In this document: positions 35,934 to 47,999 of the stretch, piece by piece
Layout: every line of letters starts with the position of its first letter
Numbering within the stretch: the first letter of the stretch is position 1
Assembly (NCBI GenBank): GCA_964019415.1
Contig: OZ025870.1
Span: forward strand, 6,313,415-6,377,414
Source: Ianthella basta
Taxonomy: Eukaryota; Porifera; Demospongiae; Verongiida; Ianthellidae
DNA length: 64,000 nt
Direction of reading: 5' to 3'
Program-made: the position numbers and the translations under genes
Notes under the pieces: generated by a model
Seen by the model: the letters and a program-made list of their open reading frames with translations, nothing else
Databases searched by the model: none
Told to the model about the DNA's origin: nothing

Positions 35934-36336
35934 TTCAGCATAGATAGAGGTTAAATAACAACCTGTTAACTGTTTGCGTCCACACTGGATCGGGTTGAGC
36001 CAAGTGAAGGACCACATGGAAGGCATCCCAACAACTCTTGAGATCTGATATCCTCTTCTCGTAGAATAGCTGGTATGATTTAACCCTCCTCGAATCCACG
36101 GACTTTCTTGGACCAGCAATACAGCTACTTATACCTGAGATGAGTTCAGTACAAAAAAGGCGATACTTATCTTCATTCTCCTTCGCATGAACAGCCTCCT
36201 TAAACCTCCGTACCTCTTCATTCTGCCTCTTCCCTCTTTCCGAGAACGTGTTACAGTACACTCCGGTCCCTAAGATGTCCAAAGCGTCACTGACCTGCTT
36301 GGTAAAACACCTGTCAACGTGCGCAGCTTCTGCCAT
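35934..36336 (-). CDS. Unassigned N-terminal coding frame, probable first exon
   Basis: From the ATG at 36,336 (good context, ATCATGG) the frame MAEAAHVDRCFTKQVSDALD runs about 130 residues. It has coding-like composition and a soluble, mixed-charge character (EEVRRFKEAVHAKENEDKYR, SYQLFYEKRISDLKSCWDAF). A possible donor lies after GTTAACAG at about 35,961. The upstream DNA is CpG-rich with a GCCATGTTG YY1-like motif near 36,395, as expected for a promoter. Downstream exons were not found. No family recognised. An earlier in-frame ATG at 36,357 is possible. Confidence 0.45.
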
Positions 36337-36479
36337 GATCGCGTACAATACTGGCAAACCAGAGAGCCAAGAATCGATAAGTGAGAAACGTCCGCCATGT
36401 TGTTACTAAGGGAACATGTGACCTGTTCGGGAGCTGGTACCACTTCCGGTCCGCGTTGCCAATCCCGTTCTTCCTCTAT

Positions 36480-37745
36480 CTATGATTTCAGTATCAGTAT
36501 ACAAGTGTAAACAGGGAAAGTCTACGCATATGAAGCATACTGGAAAGAAAGTTATATATGGTAGGCAAAAACTCTAAGTTTTGTTTATGCTGTGTATGTT
36601 GTTCAGTATTCTATGCACTCCTGAGGGCAGTTTCTAGTGTTCTCACTGTCTTGGGAACGTCTTTCACTGTTTGTTTCACCCCATGTACTCTCTCTAGGTA
36701 CGTAAATAGGCCAGTATGTTTTCTGCCTTTCTGTCGGTCAGTCTTCCTTCTCTACATCACTCAGCTGTCTCAGGTGCAAGTGGCTCATCTCCACTCCATT
36801 CATAACTTGCCATGCATAGACCTAGTGCATTCCCAATGGCGACCTAAACACCAGTCACTGTGTATGCATAGCTTTCCTGGCCTTCTCTGTATGCTTGTGT
36901 GCACTTACCGCAACAGTTGTTGCAAAAACTGGGGACAACCTAATCCACTCCCAGCAAACCTGATGATGGCCTGGTATTGGCTGAAACGCAGTTTTGTGCG
37001 TCGTTTGCACTGGAGTGTGTAATGCTTCTCTATAATATTATTAGCTTAGGTACATACATTGGAGTTTAATAAGTTAAACGATGTTAATGGGTCGTGAGTG
37101 GGGTGCACGCCACCGGTGCATGCACAGTTTAGTTAGTACCTCGACGCAGGTGACAGGAGGTGGCTGCAGCCATCTAGGCAGTTTTACTACGCTGACAAGG
37201 GCAAACAAAGAGACAGATTAGGGCACAGACAGCGACAGATCACACTGTCAAACAGATAGTGGCTCCTCAGACCACGTAATAACATGTCACCACTGTAACT
37301 TAAATTTAGCAAGTGCAAGCTACCTCAAGAGCAATTTGACTGTACACTGTAAAAACAGGTTGGTGAATGTCCCTAGTCTGCCTAGTTAAGCGCCATCTCA
37401 ATGGTAAAATACATGTTCTACATGTTTAATTGTATAATTATTAAAAAAATAGCGATATGATAGTTATTCAACCATTTTCATGCACGTGACTAAACTAGCT
37501 ATAAAAATAACACACACACGTGCAGTTAGTATACCATGTAATGTATACTAGACGAATGCAAGGCATTGTGGGGGCGAGCGGGAAGTTTATTTTGTTTTTG
37601 TCCTCAATGGTTTTATTTTTATTATTATCAAGAACATACATGCGTACAATTGCAATCAGGATTTAGTTAGAAATTAGTTGTAGTGCATGCTGTGCATAAT
37701 AATATTGCCTGCAGGCAGATGGGTGGGGTCTGGTTATGACGGAGA
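36480..37745. other. Intergenic, nothing recognised
   Basis: The 154-codon plus frame at 36,558 is Cys/Leu/Ser-rich and looks incidental. No repeat pairs noticed. Confidence 0.45.
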
Positions 37746-37748
37746 CTA

Positions 37749-37926
37749 CAGCTGATTTCAGAATGGTTGGCCAAAATGGCAAATGGTAGAACGGCCAAAT
37801 GGCGTGACGTCACTAGTAGTTTTGCTGCTTGCTATTACGTCACGCCTATTGTTCAGTATTGCCATTTGCTGTGACATCACGTCATTTGCCATGTGCCATG
37901 TTGGCCAGTCATTTTGAAATCAACTG
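37749..37926. mobile_element. Palindromic MITE with TA target duplication
   Basis: The outer ends CAGCTGATTTCAGAATG and CAGTTGATTTCAAAATG (reverse complement of the right end) are inverted, as is the inner pair GGCGTGACGTCAC/TACGTCACGCC. Flanking TA occurs on both sides. At 178 bp it could fold almost completely. Consistent with a Tc1/mariner-type MITE. Confidence 0.8.
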
Positions 37927-38278
37927 TACATCTGAACAGCCAGGAACTGGCAGCTGCGGTGTGCTAAATATTGCCCAATTCCATAATATAGCCAGCACGA
38001 GTAAGAGAAGTAAGTCCTTGTATGGCTAAACCGGCCAGTTCACCTTCACTATCTTGACAGTCACCTGTCCAGCAGAACAGTACATTAAAAGCCGGCACCA
38101 GAGACTGTGTTGTGTAATTGCACCAGCACAAGAGACAAAAGTAGCCAGTCACAGAGGCAGCTGTAGCAAGCAAGCGTAAGAGACTTTACTTACGTACCAA
38201 AGATGGTAAACTATTGTGCAAATGCGCGACAACCCCCAAACTATTGCGCAATGCAGCGAACATTCCATATAAGGTAAA

Positions 38279-38392
38279 GTATTGCACAACCGCGACATAC
38301 CAAAAAGTATTGTGCAACCGCGACGTACCAAAAAGAATTGTGCAACCGCGACGTACCAAAAACTATTGCGCAACTGCGACGTACCAAACTTC
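38279..38392. repeat. 28-bp tandem repeat, about four units
   Basis: Unit close to ATTGTGCAACCGCGACGTACC plus AAAAAGT, with a few changes per unit. It lies downstream of the kinase-like fragment, within a minus frame where it would encode a hydrophobic repeat; more likely non-coding. Confidence 0.85.
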
Positions 38393-38589
38393 CGGTTTTC
38401 GCACCACCCAGATGAGAGGGGCTTCGCTTTGCTCGCCCCAAAAGCCAATAATGAATGTTCTCTGTGTATAATATGTGATACTTCAGTCACCAATTTCTTC
38501 TTCGAAGAACAGTTTCCAAGCTGACTTGATCTTGACCTTGCACATCTTCCAGAACTCCTAAGTTGGGTTAGTTTCCATCTCGTAATTGT

Positions 38590-38932
38590 GTGACAAAACG
38601 TTTCCAAGCCGGCCCACCATCCCATTGCAATGACGTACAGCAGATTGGAACCAAAGCAATGCCAGTCCATGTCAAAATTGTTAGACTTCTTAGCTCTATC
38701 GAAATCAATCAAACAACTTGAAATGTTTCGTTGAAACACATGTTGGGTAGACGGACATCATTATGCAAATAGCCAACTCGATGAAGTTGCTTGATTGCTT
38801 CTATTGCAGATTTCACAAAGCCTTTCATGCAGTGGACAACTTGGTCCTTTACCAGTGGCTGATATCTCATCATGGGAAAGATGAACACAGATACTTCACT
38901 CCTGTGCCTCTTAGCGATAGGTAGACAAAGTC
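38590..38932 (-). pseudogene. Protein-kinase-like gene fragment
   Basis: Behind an acceptor (TGTGCAG, AG at 38,933-38,934) the minus strand encodes EVSVFIFPMM, a hinge-like stretch, then IKQLHRVGYLHNDVRLPN, which matches a kinase catalytic loop with HND for HRD and the conserved Asp and Asn kept. Next comes LIDFDRA, a DFG-like motif reading DFD, with an aspartate-containing helix after it (DMDWHCFGSNLLYVIAMGW). The catalytic loop and DFD frames are offset by one base near 38,710-38,716 with a TGA between, so this copy is a pseudogene, has a sequencing error, or has an unseen splice. The N-lobe glycine loop was not found. Confidence 0.5.
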
Positions 38933-39059
38933 CTGCACAAAAGTATGAACAAACATGAATGTGCTAGCACCACTGGGAATAGTATACATTCTTGCTAAAA
39001 CAATCTTATACCCTAACCCAATGCAATAAGATGCACCAAGCCGTTTCTTCTGCAAAAAT

Positions 39060-40110
39060 TGGAGGAATGATATCTGTTATACATTGCTAGCATAGGGAAA
39101 AAGACGCCATTTTTTGAATGCAAAAATGTTGCATAACCACTAAGTTACCCCGGCGAAACAGCCGTGGAGACACATCGACTGAGTGTAAACACTTCTTGAG
39201 ACATCTGGTGGGGAGGTTACTATTCTCTTAGATGCAGGCCCTTATATGGCCATATTCAGAGGAGGTAGGCCACGACTCACGTGATCTCACCGTAGGGTCA
39301 TACCACAGTGAGGTGAAGCATGTATACACCAGACACGACTCAGACAGAGAGTCTGCATTGCACTGGAGTCATCGCAATACAACACACATGTTCGCCTACA
39401 AGTGCGCGCATGCGCACACACACACACACAGTGCCATGCTTAATAAATCGGTACAATGCACAGTATGTGTGTACATGACGGTCATCTGGAAGGCTGACAC
39501 AGGACTGATGAGAGAGACGCACAAGGGTCTCTAGATGGGGGACAGCAGCTACAGGGGCACCACAGTTTAAAGTGATACAGACATTCATAAGTGCTAGAAT
39601 GCCATGTGTGTCTTGGCTGATGCAAGTTGCTTGCATTGCTTGTCTAGACTGTCTGGTGGCATAGCAGGGGCATGCATGGGCAACACTAGACAAGTAGCTA
39701 TGAATACTGCTTGTGGCCAAGGAGAGAAAGACATTCATGCAAGTCTGCAATGCTGTCGGCTTTCAGCATTTTGCCAACTAGCTGTAGAGAATCCACTGGA
39801 CGACGCTACTACCAGGATAGCAAAGATGAACTGGATGAGTTGGCTCGCTGGCTACACAAGGACTTGTGTTAGGTGCAAAGTGTGCTGTCGTTTGATGATT
39901 AGTTATTAAAGTTCTCTTGCTCGTTGTCACTGAAGTTGCATCGGCCCAGCTCAAGTTGCATGGTTCACTTATAGGCATGGGCTGGAAGCCGTGCCAGTGA
40001 CAGGAAGGCGAGCTGCATGGAAAGAGAGTTGAGATGGCTGAGGGCAAGCGAGCAGTATGGCATAGGTCAAGAGGAAGGCAAGGCAGGAACGCTATGTAAC
40101 TTCCTTGAAC
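39060..40110. other. Intergenic, nothing recognised
   Basis: Short frames on both strands and a small CA tract at about 39,414-39,430. Confidence 0.4.
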
Positions 40111-40114
40111 TCCA

Positions 40115-41620
40115 GTGCTACTTATAGAGCCTAATGTGCATAACCATAGGGCCTCTACAGCTGCCCATAATTATGGCCCCTGATGCTACCCATAGGGACT
40201 CCTGTGCAAACCCATAGAGCCTCCAGTGCTACTCACTGGCCCTGCTCTGCACACCCATAGGCCTTTCAGAGCTGCTACTAGGGCTTCCAGTGTACACCCA
40301 AGCGACTCCAGTGCATATCCATTGGGCCTCAATCCGGTGCTACCCATAGGGAGTACAGTTCATACCCATAGGGCCTCCAGTGCTAACATAGAGCCTCCAG
40401 TGCTAACATAGGGCCTCCAGCGCATATCCATACTGATAGGGCCTCCAATGCTATATACCCATGGTGCCTCTAGTGCATACCCATAGGGCCTCCAGTTCAT
40501 ACCCATAGCTGTATCCCTTTTGCACAGAATCTTGAAATTAAGGAGGTTACTTTCCTACCTCATTAAATATTCATATCTTCCAAAAAGGTCTGTGTCACCT
40601 CCTCTGAGAGGTATTTGAAGGGCTCTAACTACACAATGGATGGATGTTTTGTTTCAGAACTTAGTACACGCTCAAATGAAACGTTTTTCTACAATAATAC
40701 GCGAAGTACTGTCACATATACGTAGATTGCTAGCACAGGAGGTCGCATGGGTATGCACTGGAGGCCTTATGAGTAGCATTGGAGGCTGTTTATGTAGCAC
40801 TGGAGCTGTTGTATGGCTATGCACTGTAACCCATAGGGCCTCCAGTGCTAACCCATAGGTCTACCATGGCCAGTGGTACACATACTGCCTCTAGTGCTAG
40901 CCAGTGGGCCTCCAATGCTACCTATACGGTCTCCAGTGCATATATATCCACGGGGCCTCTATATAGTGCTACCATAGGGCCTCCAGTGCTTACCATTATC
41001 GCCTCCAGTGCATATCCATAGGGTCTCCAGTGCTACCCATAGGAATTCCAGTGCAAATTAAGCATAAGACCTGCAATACAACCCATATAATATGGGGTCT
41101 CCAGTGCACATAGGGCCCAGGCCTTCAGTGCATACCCATAGGGGCCTCCAGTGCTACCCATGGGGTCTCCAGTGCATATATACCCATAGGACCTACAGCA
41201 CATATATACTCATAGGGCCTTCAGTGCATATATACCCATAGGGCCTCCATAGCTGCCCATGGGGTCTCCAGTGCATATATACCCATAGGACCTACAGCAC
41301 ATACTCATAGGGCCTTCAGTGCATATATACCCATAGGGCCTCCATAGCTGCCCATAGGTCCTTCTTCAGGGTTGCCCATGGGGCCTCCAGTGCACACTCT
41401 CATAGGGCCTCCAGTGCATAGCCAATGGGCCTCCAGTGCTATACCCATAGGGGGCCTTAATTCTGTGCATACCCATAGGCCTCTGCATGGTGCTATTCAT
41501 AGGGCCTCTAAGGCAACCTAAAGGCCTCCATGCTACCCACAGGTCCTCCAGATCTAGAGCATGCCAATAGGGCCTCCAGTGTATACCCATAGGGCCGTAA
41601 TTCAGTGCTACCTATGAGGC
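40115..41620. repeat. Minisatellite, ~20-25-bp CCCATAGGGCCTCCAGTGC unit
   Basis: Dozens of degenerate units around CCCATAGGGCCTCCAGTGC plus a variable ATAYA spacer. It has two blocks, 40,115-40,510 and about 40,740-41,620, interrupted by about 230 bp of unrelated DNA. At about 40,738-40,820 the units run in the opposite orientation (GGTATGCACTGGAGGCC) before switching back. No protein is implied. Confidence 0.9.
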
Positions 41621-41624
41621 CACC

Positions 41625-43300
41625 AAAATATAATAAAGATGATTTTGAGTGTAGCAAAACAGAGAGCGTCGAGCGTGCGGCCGTATATTACAATGTCCAC
41701 CAGTGATAATTGGAGCTGTATCTCGAAGAAGAGACATACATTCCTTAGCTATAGGCTTTTTATTAGTATCACTCTATTAACATATGTTCATGACCACATC
41801 TGGTTCAATTCAAGGACAGCAAAACGTCATTGGAGACGATATAAAGCTTTGTAAAGAATGACATGAGTGCTGCCATTTGCAATGACAGAAATATATAATT
41901 ATACGAACATGAAGCCATCCGAATACCTAAAAGTGAAAACAAAGTTGTTCTCATCTCTTTCCCCCTCCTGTAGTAGTCACGATGGCACAATGCTTTTTCC
42001 TGTTAGCTATGGCACAGATATCCTTAGTTGCTCATCAACTAACTATCTACATGATGTTTCTTATGTTTGTGTGTGCTACATTGGACCACAGTGAGTCCTA
42101 GTGCCACCATGTGACATGATGCACGTTAATAATAATTGAATTGATTGTATTGATGTAGGGGCGTATTATGCACCATGGTGTAGGATATCGCATGCATGTT
42201 TTGACTATGTACCAGCCCTCTCCAAGCACTGGCTGGTACAGCTTCCACATCAGACTCATCTCGAAGTTGTACTAGTACGTAGGAGTGCTGGTAGTTAAGC
42301 CAGTGCATCTACTGATTGTTTTATCTGAACCAGTATTCAATGTTAGCAAGTAAGGGTATGTGTGTGTTTCTGTCTGCCCGTCTGTCTATTTGTCTTTCTG
42401 ACCGTCTGTTTGTGACTGTGTGTTTGCATGTATAAAACAAGTTACTAATGTGGCCAGAGAGAAGAATTGCTCCTTAGGAGTTACCTATGTCAATAATTTT
42501 CTTGAGAGGTTACGTGAGCATGAATTATAAGTAAGACTATACCAATGAACATTCAACACTATTTGTGATATGAGTTACAGCATGGAGGCAGCTCATTTGC
42601 TCATCATGGAACTTAATTCTGGGAAGTTGAGCAGGCCCCTTCTGTGAGCGTATAGGACAGCACAAGGCGTGAAACACTATAATACAAGTAGAGTGACAAC
42701 AGTCCATGAGATGTTACAGTATCTACCTCAAAGCACCATCAGGAGGCCTCATAGATAATTGATCGAAGGCTTCAACAAACTGGAGCAGGAATGCCCAAAT
42801 ATCATTCTAATAACCATAATTCCACAGCTGAGACCTACACCTCAGAAGAAGTACCAGATGACCACCCTCTGCTCATGAAGGCTGGAACTGGCTAATAAGT
42901 TCCCACAGCAAATGCACAGTAGACCAGCCAGCTGCCCTCAGCCAACAAGCAACACCATCAGTCCTTACCTTCCAACTAGATGGTCTTCCAGGATTCATTC
43001 ATGCACTCCCCATTATGTACAGATGTATGTAACTTGGTATGCCAAGGATCATGATGGCTCAGATGTTTTGGTGACTTCACAGTCACCTTCATCAGTAAAT
43101 GACTAAACAGAAATGCTCCAAATGTTAAATACAGTGTGGCATTGATGGGATTTGTGTAGTGTTATGGTCACAACATCAAAATTTAATGGATAGGAGAATT
43201 ATGAATCCATAAATAAGTGAGTTATTTTGCATGGAAGGAAGGAGTACCACTGTGAATAAGGATCATCAGTGCGTCTAGGAGTGCTGTATACATTTCTGGT
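41625..43300. other. Mostly unassigned; one exon-like site and a (TCTG)n-like tract
   Basis: About 41,975-42,091 on plus lies between a strong acceptor (TTTCCCCCTCCTGTAG) and a GTGAGTCC donor. One frame starts MAQCFFLLAMAQISLV, signal-peptide-like; another is open through SHDGTMLFPVSYGTDILS. No partner exon found. A degenerate TCTG tract lies at about 42,365-42,430. Confidence 0.3.
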
Positions 43301-43309
43301 AAGGCTCTT

Positions 43310-43800
43310 GACTTGTGCTTTAGATTCTAGAATGTCTGGTTGTGCTGGATGTTACAGCTTTGCAATGTGGAGTCAAATTTTCTGAAGTCTACTGCATGAC
43401 CGGTTTCAATCACCTGTTCTGCCAATGCAGATGTTGGGTGTTATCAGTTTTCAAGGCACTACTCGTCACTTAAGGCAACTTTGAATCCTGTCTAGATCTG
43501 GCAATATACATTTTGAACACTTGGCAGAGTAGGCAGATGCTGGTACATGTACCAATCCACTGCCAACAGCACTTGGATGTCATGGGCACAATGAAGGATA
43601 CAACCAGGTTTAGCCACAATTGCTCAATGTCAGGTCTCAGATCAGTGATTATATACAGACTTCCTAGGCTGACAACTAAGGAAGGAGAAGCAATACCTTC
43701 ATCTGTAGGAAGAGGAATGGAGGGATGCCTCCTTGTGCCATGCACCATGCAGTCTAGGATGCAGAGGTTTCCTTTAACTCGGCCACTCTTCATGCTGTCA
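43310..43800 (-). mobile_element. Possible decayed Penelope-like element piece (GIY-YIG end)
   Basis: Minus-strand fragments resemble the C-terminal nuclease region of Penelope-like retroelements: KMYIARSRQDSK, close to a YIGxTxxxxxxR motif, and about 100 bp later SALAEQVIETGHAVDF, close to the SALAEHxxxTGHxxxW motif downstream of it. The pieces are not in one frame. Short and eroded. Confidence 0.35.
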
Positions 43801-44309
43801 TGAATCAGTCACAATGGCCAAAACACCTAGAATCAGAACATCAGAGCCACCACAGAGGAAATGCACACCGTGTAGGCCTTCTGTAACCAGTAAATCATGC
43901 TTCATCCTACCCCTACTAATAATGCTAACTGCATGCTCTAGAATCAAAATGCAGCTATTCGTTCTAAATTGTACCATACATCTCCTAACATGCTGACAGA
44001 CACTGTCATATGCATGCTTCATTTCTGTTTCTCTACTAATCATTAGCAAGAAAATGTTCTGCGCCACTTGTGTGTATGTTTCCATGCTGTATGGGTGTGT
44101 TACATTGTGTAATAACAAATGCACATGTACTATAGGTTAGTATAGACTTAAACATGCAGTATACATGTTTAAGTCATGTTATGTACAGTATGAAGCATTT
44201 GCATGCGTGAGGTATGCAGAGTTCCACTGAATGTGCATCCAGTGTGAACATATATTATTATATGTACCTAACTATATATAGTGGTAACTCTTTCTTTTGC
44301 AGACAAGGT

Positions 44310-47029
44310 ATGGTTAGCACAGAAGAGATTACCTATGCCCCTGGGCAGTCCCTCAATGTGATGGTCAAGCCGGCAGGCACTCAGTGGGACTCCTTCTGTT
44401 CCTACGTGTGTAACCAACACACCGATGCCTTCCTGCTTGTTGATCTTAGTCAGCTGCTTCATTCTTATAAGTTGTGGGTGAAGTACATGCCTCGCATCAG
44501 ACCCCACTATGGTGAGTGGTGTTGTATAGGTACATGCAGGTGAATACATTGTACTGCACCAGTAGAGAACAGATGATGAATTACAGCAGTGGAAAACAGA
44601 ACACATCTTGTATCACCTAATTTGGTACCTGCATGTTAGCAATTTCATTCATATTACCCCTTATTATCTCATTATGTGATTTTGTCACAGCCTGTTATGT
44701 CTTGTTTCCAGTATGTGAAGCACAAGTTCCATGTAGCTAAGTAGCATTGTATGCATGTTGATCAGAAAAGATGTTTGCTCAATCCCATCTATCAACCTTG
44801 CAGCTGTTAAAGCCAATGATAACCCAGCTATAATCAAGATCCTTGCTACTCTTGGTTGTGGCTTTGACTGCGCCAGTAGAGGTGAAGTGGAAAGGGTTCT
44901 CTCTTTCGCAGTGAACCCCAACAGTATTGTCTATGCAAACCCTCACAAGCAACCAGACCATGTCCTGTAAGCAAACACAGAGCTTTATCAATAATGAAAC
45001 AAGGTACCAAGCCTGCATATAATGTTACTGCTGGCTTGTGTCCATTATTGTAATAGCCTCCTGGTACATTTCCACATATCTCGCCCTATGTGTCTCCTCC
45101 TTTCCCATCAATCGTCATCTTGGAGTATAGAAAAAGTTTTGAACACACACTTTTTCTATTTCTTTTCCAAAAGAGTCAGTATCTAAGTATACTACAGTAT
45201 ACCAATACTGGGTAGCTTCCAATATCTAAACTATAAACTCCTTGCATGCAAAAGTCTCTTCTGAATTATAACTCACATCATGTACCTCCTGTTCAGATTT
45301 GCTGCATCTCGAGGTGTGCATCTCTACACGTTTGATAGTGAGTATGAGCTCCAGAAAATGGCTAAGCTGGATCCCACTGCTAAATTGCTAGTTCGTATAA
45401 AAGTGGACAACCCAAAGTCTGTCGAATTCCAGGTACACTGTGCTATTGATGCACAAATAGTGAGAAACAATGATTCAAGTCTTGATCTCCGGCTGACTGT
45501 GCATGCTCTACTATGATTCATATATAGGCTGGCCAGAAGTTTGGTGTGACTGTCCAGGAGGCCTGCTCTCTGGTTGAATATGCAAGCAATTGTGGCCAAC
45601 ATGTATACGGAGTTAGGTAAGTATTACTTACTCATGTGCGCACATGAGAAATATTTACATGCACATGTTACACATGATGTGGATCTCTCTGTCTGTCTGT
45701 GCATATACTGTCACACTAATAGTTTCCACATTGGTGACTGTGTGGATCCATTAGTCTTTGAGAAAGCACTAAAGATGAGTTGTGAAGTGTTTGACTATGC
45801 AAGAGATCAACTGGACCTGACACTGAGCATGGTGGACATTGGGGGAGGCTTCACAGTTGGCGAGCAGAAGGAGTCAGAAGCCACCTTCATACAGGCTGCC
45901 ACTGTCATCAATGAATCAGTAGAGAAAGTGTTTACAGCCTATCCTAATGTGAAGTTGATTGCGGAGCCAGGACGCTTCTTTGCCAAATCCACCACTTGCT
46001 CATTTGCACAAATAATTGGAAAGAGGCGGGTTACTGTGGAGGATAGACAAGTGAGAATCCATTTTCAATTCCATAACCAAATACCAGTTTCCATGTACAC
46101 ATAATCTGGGAGCACAATGCAGGACAAGCCTTCTAACTTCTGTTTCTCCATTCATCACGCATACACAGAGCATGTGCAAAGTCAGGCACATCATTCTCTA
46201 TGTATTATTCTGCTCCCCATCTACCATGCAAGGAAATGTACTGTTATGTATAATAATAATATTTTGTACCCTCGTAGTCTATAACTGTTGTTTTATGTCC
46301 TCCAGGAGTACTGGTACTATTTGAATGACGGACTGCATGGCACCCTTGATGTGTTTCCCCCACACCCAACATTGATAATGGTATGTGGTTTGTGATCATC
46401 CTTACTTGTGTATGCACTCTTATAGCAGACCTCTGTTCCATTGCTCCCAATTCCTCTGCTCACAGGAAAGTAATGGTGCACTCTGCAAAAGCAAATTACT
46501 TGGCCAAACTTGCAATCCTTACGACATTATAATGGATACTGAACTCCCAGAGCTGAGCATTGGAGACTGGCTGTGTTTCAAAGGTATAGTAACCTTGAAA
46601 GGGGCAGTTGCTTGCAATGAGCCATGCACTGCTGAGCTCCAAACTATATTCATAGATGTTGCCTGGGTGTTATGCCTACCAGCCTGCTACCAGTAGCAGT
46701 AGTCAGCAATGCCTAACTCCTCTTAATGAGGGTATATATAACCATGTTTGCTAGCAGACTCTATGGCCCAAACAGTCAGAAGCCCAAGTCGATCAGAAGC
46801 TTCCCTTGCAGACTACTCTCAAATATCTATCTTCCACATAATTATGGTTCTTTCCGTGATGACCACTGAGTGCAGCATGGAGCTTGTGTCACTGTAACGC
46901 ATGCCATGTGCGCATTTGCTCTTTCCATTCAATACAGAAAGAGGAGCTTATGCTGATGTTGTATCATCCACATTCAATGGTTTTCCCAGGCCACAGTCCT
47001 TCTTCATGGTGGCAGAGGATATGCTGTGA
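44310..47029 (+). CDS. Ornithine decarboxylase-like protein (8 exons, 400 aa)
   Basis: Exons 44310-44511, 44804-44966, 45297-45432, 45528-45616, 45723-46050, 46306-46380, 46466-46583, 46938-47029: all GT-AG, total 1203 nt, in frame to a TGA. The start is the first ATG behind an acceptor, so an untranslated 5' exon is likely. Fold III PLP-decarboxylase motifs are in order: YAVKAND (PLP lysine K70), FDCASRGEVE, VYANPHKQ, SFHIG, DIGGGF, AEPGRFF (277-281), YYLNDG, GQTCNPYD (C347), STFNGF. ODC makes putrescine from ornithine in the cytosol, the entry step of polyamine synthesis. Oddities: the residue after the catalytic Cys is Asn instead of Asp (N348), the specificity Asp of the YDHA motif appears as His in PPHP (H326), and the C-terminal Tyr is Phe (SFFMV). 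The C-terminal degradation tail of vertebrate ODC is absent. It may be an ODC, a relative with changed substrate, or an antizyme-inhibitor-like protein. Confidence 0.88.
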
Positions 47030-47765
47030 GCCACCTTTGTACAAAGTGACATGGCTAAAGTGATAATGTGCATGTCCTTTACAGTGACCTCTTCTCCGTC
47101 TTCTAAAACATGTGCAGAGATGATCTCAAGATGAAGCTGAGCGACAACTCCTAGGCGTTGGGCAGTTACTTGCCACAGAAATATTTATGAAATTCATTGA
47201 CACTTACTTTATACTAAGAAATAATATCTTTGCCAAACTGAAAGCAACCAAGCACTTCTACGTAGAGCAGATATATAATATTATAATTATAATTATTATT
47301 TATCAGTTTCGCACTGTAACACTCAATTACTATAATTATAATAGCTCTATCTAGGTTACAAACAGTGCTATGTGCGCGTTGTGTGTACGTTGTGTGTGCG
47401 TGTGTGTAGTCAAGGTGGATGGACAATTGCAACATGCACTGTGCATACGGATGGATGAACTGCTAGTAAATTGTGCATGGGCTACACACACACATGGGTG
47501 ACAGTATATATGCATGCATATGTGACACTGACCATTCAGAAGCATCTATTCTGTGACTTAAAAGCAAAGTTGGTCCTCACTCCATATTTATAGCTCAGGG
47601 ATATAAAGTAGCAACACCTACCTAGGTATGCACATATGTAACATATGTACATAGGTGCAAGCATATGGACTCTAGCATTCACTTCAACGCCTACTGTACA
47701 ATGTAAGGGAGGCTGTTAGCTGGTCGTGGTGAGTCCCTTAACTTGCTTAGTATGAGTAGATGAAG
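47030..47765. other. 3' flank of the ODC-like gene
   Basis: Probable 3' untranslated DNA followed by AT-rich intergenic sequence and a short GT-rich patch near 47,370-47,410. No gene seen. Confidence 0.45.
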
Positions 47766-47789
47766 TGGCTGTGAAAACTAATGCTGACA

Positions 47790-47927
47790 GAAACAAGTAA
47801 AAGCTGATACACAGTGGATCAGTAACCATTGTCCCCATATTCAACAATGTAGGACTATGCGGTGTGACATTCTTGCATGTAGGGACCATGGTTAATGCTC
47901 CACTGTGTAACAGCCTTTACTTGTTTC
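47790..47927. mobile_element. Fold-back element with 61-bp arms
   Basis: 47,790-47,850 and 47,867-47,927 are inverted copies (about 85% by eye) around a 16-nt centre; the shared core is GAAACAAGTAAARGCTGNTA. The right arm and its flank to about 47,965 recur inverted at 49,240-49,360, so the family is dispersed. Confidence 0.75.
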
Positions 47928-47999
47928 TTAGTTTTTATCCCATCCCTACAGCCCTACTATTTTTGTGGAAAATTTTATCATGTACATATCTTTCATTAA

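Noticed and set aside
36558-37022. 154-codon Cys/Ser-rich plus frame
   Set aside because: Composition follows the local base pattern; no domain, no splice context.
38279-38392. Short regular repeats considered as a CRISPR-like array
   Set aside because: Units are directly adjacent with no unique spacers and the DNA is eukaryotic.
43798-44124. 108-codon minus frame upstream of the ODC-like gene
   Set aside because: No recognisable domain or splice context; similar chance frames overlap on the other strand.
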